Positions 58,110 to 64,000 of a DNA stretch of 64,000 bases are shown here, in pieces. A program made the position numbers and the translations under genes. Under the pieces are notes generated by a model that made no database searches, was not told the origin of the DNA, and was given only the letters and a program-made list of their open reading frames with translations. Every line of letters begins with the position of its first letter. The stretch's first letter is position 1. Source of the DNA: Heliopora coerulea (taxonomy: Eukaryota > Cnidaria > Anthozoa > Scleralcyonacea > Helioporidae); contig JASJOG010000144.1 of assembly GCA_030142905.1 (NCBI GenBank), forward strand, positions 1 to 64,000, in the 5' to 3' direction.

Positions 58110-58320
58110 TTAAGGTCCAGCTCAAGATTCTAATATGAATAGCCATGACGGGATGAATATAAAAGTTTTACTGACGTTTCGTTGCTGACGCACAACATTT
58201 TCAAAGTGAAATGCATGATGGATAAGGTAAGGATATTGAAATAATATTTACAAGGTGTTGAAAAATGATTAGCCAAAATGATTAGAAGAAGAGCGGAAGG
58301 AGAGAAGACTAATTAAAATA
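58110..58320 (+). repeat. Penelope-like terminal repeat fragment
   Basis: 'AAAAGTTTTACTGACGTTTC' then 'GTTGCTGACGCACAACATTT' and 'TCAAAGTG' parallels 43075-43110 in the element at 42983-43910. It lies just past the 3' end of the receptor gene. Confidence 0.55.
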
Positions 58321-58489
58321 AGGCAAGCGGAACAGATCTGATGTTTTCATTAAGGACAGGCTTGAATTTGCCGATGAGTAAACTCATCGACAAACGATCT
58401 ACTCGTTTGTCGCACTTCAAAGTCATCTTGAATATAAAGATGAAATTCGTACAGTTGATTTATATCTTTGAGTTGATCAACTATGGTTA

Positions 58490-59527
58490 TCAATGCTGAC
58501 AACTCGATCTCGTTATTCTTGGCGTAAAAGTTGAACCTGTCCATCTTCTTACTACAGTGTTTCTGCTTCGTTTTAAGAAAGATTGTAAAGCTTGACTGAA
58601 GTCTTGTTTGTAGTAGGTGTACAACATGGGGTTGAATAAAGACGGCGAAAAAACAACTACATGAAAAATATTCTTTATATTAGGGTCCAGATTTCGAAAC
58701 GACACATCCAAGTAGAACAAAAATATTCCAACGTACCATATCATCCAGCTGAGCACAAATGTACCAAGCATTAGCGAAATTGCGATTACTGCCTTTTTGT
58801 TGTTCGTTAAAATACGTTTCGATATGTCACGGTCTGTGCTGGAGCTATTTATCTTTCCCATGCAATCTAGCTGCGATTGCTTGAACTTTCTGATGAACTC
58901 CGACGAATGCGAGATAGTTTTAAACATGCTGATATGGGCGAAAATCATCAAGCCCAGAGGCAAGATGAAAAATACAAGAAATATGACCTTGAAGTAGATC
59001 AGATCATTTCGTACTGTAGTTTCGCGGTTTCCTTCGACGAGCCATACAAGTGGTGACAGAGACGACGCGAGCGATACTCCCCAAATACAGGAACTCACAA
59101 ATCGTAGATGTTTCTTTCGAATACCTCCATTGTAGTGGAAAGGATATATAATGCTCAAATACCTTTCGAACGTTATCGCGAAAATGTGGAGGACGGTAGA
59201 AATGGCAAAAAAACGGAACAAAATCGCGGACGACAGGCAAACTTTCACGTTTCCACGGTTTTGGAAACACCTAAGGGTGACAGGTAGCACGATGAACCCT
59301 GCGCATAAGTCGGACTGGGCTAAGCTTGCTAGCAAGAAATTCTTCTTTGATCTGAGACTAGAGTTTAGAAAGTACAGACCCAATACTGTAGCGTTGCTGA
59401 GAACGATTACAACTGATAAGGCTATCAAAAGAACGGTGTAAGACGAAGAAAAGCTGAAGTCACTGGTAATGAATGGCTCGTTGCTAACGTTTGTCAATAG
59501 CTCCGTTGAGTAGTTCAGTATGGGCAT
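58490..59527 (-). CDS. Class A (rhodopsin-like) GPCR, single exon, orphan
   Basis: 345 residues, with seven hydrophobic spans and rhodopsin-class landmarks: 'LSNATVL' in TM1 (Asn, with Ser in place of the usual Gly), 'LASLAQSD' in TM2, ERY closing TM3, 'SWMIWY' where most family members have CWxP in TM6, and NPMLY closing TM7. Sequons lie in the short N-terminus, and basic and serine-rich segments in loop 3 and the tail. A TM3-proximal Cys ('VKVCLSS') is present, but the short second outer loop has no Cys, so the usual disulfide is missing, as in melanocortin-type receptors. The ligand is unknown; amine, adenosine or peptide are all possible. It acts in the plasma membrane through G proteins. 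Single-exon structure and a nearby TATA box are typical of expanded cnidarian GPCR families. Confidence 0.93.
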   Translation of the reverse strand: MPILNYSTELLTNVSNEPFITSDFSFSSSYTVLLIALSVVIVLSNATVLGLYFLNSSLRSKKNFLLASLAQSDLCAGFIVLPVTLRCFQNRGNVKVCLSSAILFRFFAISTVLHIFAITFERYLSIIYPFHYNGGIRKKHLRFVSSCIWGVSLASSLSPLVWLVEGNRETTVRNDLIYFKVIFLVFFILPLGLMIFAHISMFKTISHSSEFIRKFKQSQLDCMGKINSSSTDRDISKRILTNNKKAVIAISLMLGTFVLSWMIWYVGIFLFYLDVSFRNLDPNIKNIFHVVVFSPSLFNPMLYTYYKQDFSQALQSFLKRSRNTVVRRWTGSTFTPRITRSSCQH

Positions 59528-59594
59528 CTTCGGTTACGCAAATTCAACAAGTAATGGGTTCAAGCTTTCCTGTTCTTTGTATGATGTGATCGTC

Positions 59595-59601
59595 TTTTAT
59601 A
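59595..59601 (-). promoter_or_regulatory. TATA box of the GPCR gene
   Basis: TATAAAA on the minus strand, 68 bases before the start codon. The spacing suits a short unspliced 5' leader. Confidence 0.55.
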
Positions 59602-61357
59602 GCGATCACTTGTTGTATGATTAATGAGGCTCATAGTTCATTTTAGTGTTTTAATTAGTGAAACGAACCGCGTATTACAGCTGTGCGACCAAAATTTTAT
59701 TGTTTTTGGTGGGATGAGTTTCTGAACTATTTCATCTTGACATTTTGTCTGATATTAACTTGACAAGTTCTTCTGTCGGTTCATCGTATGCACGCAACCA
59801 TCCAAAACTGGTAAAAAATCAGCCGTTTTTAAAATCATAATGCAAGCAGCAATACAATTCACTCTTCCCTGCACGTACGAAAAAGTAATAGAAAAATAAA
59901 ATTGTTTGGAAAAATTTTATTACACATGTAGCGATAAACATGTAGCTCTTATCACCGAGTCCATGAATAAAAAGTAAACACCGAGTCCATGAATACATTC
60001 TACCACCAATCGATGCGTGTCTCGCTCATTTTTTCATTAATGGCGTAGTTCAAAAAAAGCAAACATGGTCATAAATGTTTGTCAAAGAAACAAAGAAAAA
60101 AGAACGATATGCTGCTGGCAAGATTATTGGAGAACCCAGTAAACCGTTTTGAAATTTCATTTCAACAAGGTAACTGTATACAATATTTGAACGTGAGATG
60201 TGAGATTGTATAATATCATAAACTACAACAATCTGGTGTACATTTATGTCGGCGATGGTTGAAGAGCAGCGGAACAAGGAATTATTATATTCTCCACTCA
60301 TAATTTGTAAAGTTTAACCGCATCAAGATGTTTATAAAGTTATATTGAGAATTATTGTTGATAACGCCTGTCCCAATTCCCTTGGGAATAATAAGCGTCA
60401 ACACTGTATTGATGTTAATAATATTTAAGCAGAAAGGCAGTGGAACAGATAACGCCTGTCTCTTTATTATTCATTAAAGATTATTTTTGTTGATAAACTG
60501 ATTACGTAAGTAAATTGCTCTTCCGGAAGATGACCATCCTTAAACCATAAACCACCGTGAGCAGATTGGTTTTTGTTTTCAACTCATGGCAGGATTAAGG
60601 CTGATGAATGACATACAAAGACTAGGAAGCCAACCTTAAGCATATGGAACACTGGCTGCCTAGGTTAATAGAAAAATTGTGTTCTCTTTCAAACACTTCT
60701 CATCGCCTCAGCGGTAGCAACTGACCTATTGTTGTCGGGATTGACGAAAATCGAGTTTATAACATTTTGTATATATATTATAGAGTGGGGAATGTTGATT
60801 GCATTTGCGTCACTGCAAGATATGCATCAAAATGAATTAGTATTGCTAGGAGCGTAATATGTCAGCAGATTCGATAATTATATTTTGTTCAAAGAATTTT
60901 CCAAAATTCTCCAAGTCTTGCCAAGCATTCATTGTCTCACTTAAACATGCCGTAATCATCGTTTGCCACATTTTTGGGATATAGAGTTCAAAACTCACAA
61001 TGTAACTTTCTTGTGATATAGGGTTAACCTCATAATTTCCCATCAGGAGATTTGTATCTCGAGAAAATAAATGTTATGGTATGGTTCTTGGCTGTAGTTC
61101 TCGTATTTAAAAATCTCCGCTTCAATCGATGAAGTAGGCATTTAATAATCACTGATGAACCTCATGACGAAAGACTGCTATATTTGTGTTGTGCAAACAA
61201 AAATCCCTCGAAATATGTCATGAGGTTGACAAGACTGGATGTCCACATGCAAAATTATTGCAGCGCGGATCAGTTACCAAACCTGTCGTGGGTACCTTGC
61301 AACCAGAATTAAAAGTTAAAATGCGCAATTTGTTCATCAAGAGGCTCAACTCTTTCC
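59602..61357. other. Gene-free stretch
   Basis: A tandem duplication of 'ACACCGAGTCCATGAATA' lies near 59955-59996. No exon recognised. Confidence 0.4.
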
Positions 61358-61437
61358 CGCCGGATAAATTTTACTCTGGCTATGACGGCAGACGATTTTA
61401 CTCGTCAAAAGGAGAGCTCCCGCACTCAAAGTGTTAA
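61358..61437 (+). repeat. Dispersed hairpin repeat copy
   Basis: 'TTTTACTCTGGCTATGACGG' continues into 'CAGACGATTTTACTCGTCAA' and ends near GTGTTAA. The GACGA-TTTTAC-TCGTC hairpin is perfect. Confidence 0.7.
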
Positions 61438-61599
61438 ACACTGTTCTGCAGTACCCTGCTCACAATATTGTGTTGCACTCCGTGAATAATGATGCTGATG
61501 TTGTTCTACCATAATAACAATGTTGTTTGAACATTGTTCAGCCATGATTAGCCAAACATGATGCAACTTGTGAACAAAGACGAACAATCCTGTCAATAA

Positions 61600-61760
61600 A
61601 TGGGCTGCTGCGAGCACAGTGGTAGTACACGTGTCTCTCACCACTGTGACTAGGGTTCAAGTCCGGCTCCGTGCAGTTATCTGATTAAAGGCTCGCCCCA
61701 CACATTTGAGCTGTTAAAAATGCCATAGTTCTTTGATTTGACGATAGTCCATGGGATAAC
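61600..61760 (+). repeat. tRNA-like SINE head (possible)
   Basis: A-box-like 'GTGGTAGTACACG' and B-box-like 'GGTTCAAGTCC' at tRNA spacing, with no pairing acceptor ends. Confidence 0.4.
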
Positions 61761-64000
61761 TCAGCGGAGAATCTCCACTGCTCTGTGTGGTAGAGGCTAT
61801 ATTGCTAATGAGACTTTTCTTGATTTTAAAACATTATTTCGAATTGCTTACATCGTATGTACAGTAGATGCTTCTAAAAATCGTAAAAATTGTACACGCC
61901 AATGAAGATGACAAAACTACCTGTCAATTTAAAACACCGGTTGTTCATCCTTCATATTATTCCTGGTTCATAACTGGCGACTCAGTCACGAAGATAAACA
62001 ACGCGACTCGCTTAAAGCGTTTCGGACTTTGGCATGGCCTGGCATGCAGTGTTTGGTATCGATAACACTTGAAACTCGTGTTAAAAGATATCATTTAGGA
62101 CCATAGAATCTGATTAAAGTTGTAAAATAAAGTAGTACTTGCTTAGACGGTATAAGGAATTTCTGCAGATGGACAACCTACTCTCTAAAAAGCTTGACGT
62201 TTCAACAGAAGTACCAACATAGCCATCTCAAAACCTTGGTATCACTTAGTTTGAGCCCCCTTTTCGCAAATCCTAGGTCCGCCACTGTTAATCATAGCTC
62301 AGTACCCCACACCTCATTGCCAAATTCATCTAAAAAATTTTTCTTAGCATTTATAAAATTCAAGACTAGATTTTCACAACAAATATTGGTTGCAATAAAC
62401 ATGGAAGAGCTTTTTTATTAATACATTTTTTTCATTATGGTTTAATTTGTTTGTTGATAAGCTTCGTTGAACGAGGGTTATGCCCGAACTACTTCCGAAA
62501 AAGCGTGCGTAGGCAGTCTCAACAGGAAGTCGGGAACTGTTGTAGACTATTTACACTATTAGAGTGAAGTCCTGCTGTTGACGAAAACAACATAACATTT
62601 TGAAAATTCTCGCTAAGGATGTGTTCTTTTGCAACTACTTTCGAATAAAAGTGCTCGGAATGTGCGGTAATCTTACACTTTGGGACTTATTCTTGTTTAA
62701 ATATATAGGAGATAGCATTCTGGCTATTCTGCTCGGGAAGACGTTAACATTCAACAGTTAACAGTAATCTGCCATGTTCAACAAACCACAAACTTTAAAT
62801 ATGGCGGATCCGACATCAGTACATCGTATCACAGTCGACTTTCTTGAACGATGTAGTCTTCTGTGCAAGGCTACCTCGCCCTCAACGTTGTCATTGTGTT
62901 TCATTAAAAAAGCATCCAATCAACCAAGCAAATTTTACGTACATACACTCCGTACAAGTAGTTTTCATGCCCACAAAGGGCTTTCTTTTATGGTTTTAGA
63001 GTAGTTAACTGGAACCACACTGGTGTTATAGTTAAGTAAATGTGATTACCCAATGGCTGGGAATGAAAACGCTAATAATGGAATACGCTTGTAGCCGCAC
63101 GCCATAAATTACGTGGGATAGCTACGTTAGTGGTATGCTACGTGACGTCGGATAAGAATGAATTTTCGGTTTAATAGTGGATAATGGGGCTTATATTGGT
63201 GTTGTAAAGGTATGGTGGTAATTGTCTAACGTTGGTGGTAATTGTCTAAAATGTTAGCAGTTCCCTAAACCATTTGGCTTCCACACATTATTCAACCCTG
63301 CCGTCACAGCATTCTGCTTTAACATCATTCAACAAGCTGTCATTGATAAATACAAATATCTTCAAGCTTCCTTAAAGAAAAATAGCAAAAGGAACTTTAA
63401 GTCTTTACATTTTCTTCTAAAATAAAAAGAATATCAAAGCCGCCTATATTCTATACAATGTTGCTAGTCAAAATCATGTGAACTTTTGAATGGTCTTCAA
63501 CATTAGCAGAATTAATACTAAAGCTTTTTGTTCAGTTTTTTTCTTAAACTGTTTGAACTACTTCCAAGGTGTTGAAAAAGGGTTTTATTATACAAGAGCA
63601 TAAACAACGCAAAAGCAAATAGTGAAATGCAAGCTAGGCTTAGTTTAACACCTATCATATAGTTTATTTCAAATATGTAATGTCTATAGGCCTGTTAGAC
63701 ACAGTGTTGAGGGTACTGCGTCACTATAATTGCATTAATTCTTTAACAACCATTGAAGCCACTATTGCAGTATTGTTTGCTGGTCCAAGCAGGCACGTGT
63801 TGACGTGGGGTATGTGTAGCGGCTTGCCGCACGTGACGAAAATTTTACTCGAAAAAAAAAATACACGAATTTTAAAAATTGCCTGAAATTTTCAAAATTG
63901 CCACAATATTATTGAGGGAGGGTATATTTCTTGACAGAATTTCGAAACCAGTTGGCAGATTTTCAGTCGGCAGATGCTCAGTCACAGTCGGTAGAAAAAT
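61761..64000. other. Gene-free stretch at right edge
   Basis: A hAT-like terminus ('AGGTCCGCCACTG') lies near 62276 without a partner. A tandem 'GGTGGTAATTGTCTAA' lies near 63210-63250. No gene recognised. Confidence 0.4.

Noticed and set aside
1..64000. CRISPR arrays, bacterial operons, rRNA or prophage-like content
   Set aside because: Nothing of the kind is seen. Spliced genes and animal transposons show this is eukaryotic nuclear DNA.

Overview
The window is animal nuclear DNA, AT-rich, sparse in genes and crowded with old transposable elements. An intron-split voltage-gated potassium channel, an intronless rhodopsin-class receptor with its own TATA box, tRNA-derived SINEs, Penelope-like elements and many foldback or hAT-type miniature elements point to an anthozoan cnidarian. 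A stony coral is my best guess, but this is inference from gene style and repeat content, not from a species-diagnostic sequence.

Six protein-coding genes are supported. From left to right they are: (1) 5541-10085 (+), a two-exon gene for a chondroitinase ABC-type polysaccharide lyase (family PL8). A short first exon supplies a hydrophobic secretion or anchor segment, and one 3.4 kb exon carries the whole enzyme, which suggests a bacterial gene captured by an animal. (2) 13521-16373 (+), a two-exon Kv channel of Shal-like type, whose intron cuts the selectivity-filter codon and whose C-terminal tail is almost absent. (3) 21217-22290 (-), (4) 35984-37429 (+, 5' end incomplete) and (5) 39494-42580 (-), three diverged low-complexity proteins. 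All three share a short leucine-rich C-terminal-type helix resembling that of LRIF1, and two share an N-terminal ITSVY(S/T)LA motif. (6) 58490-59527 (-), a single-exon class A GPCR. Two weaker open frames (27643-28062 and 29176-29475, both -) are listed with low confidence.

The rest is mostly repeats: a CR1/L2-like reverse transcriptase fragment (10297-11020), Penelope-like GIY-YIG fragments (43246-43581 and inside 54690-55518) with inverted terminal repeats, two precise hAT MITEs with 8-bp target duplications (42684-42974, 56385-56574), and a nested pair of hAT-like insertions (54064-55518). There are also a 2.2 kb composite palindrome split by a MITE (29501-31676), a 0.9 kb inverted repeat (51769-52676), TTAA/TAA-flanked MITEs (44482-45316), an inverted SINE pair (24029-24480), several foldbacks, and a dispersed repeat made of two small perfect hairpins (six sites).

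The genes do not form a pathway. The two receptor/channel genes are typical neuronal or sensory genes. The lyase would act outside the cell or on the cell surface on sulfated glycosaminoglycans. The three LRIF1-like genes, if the resemblance is right, would be nuclear chromatin-associated proteins.
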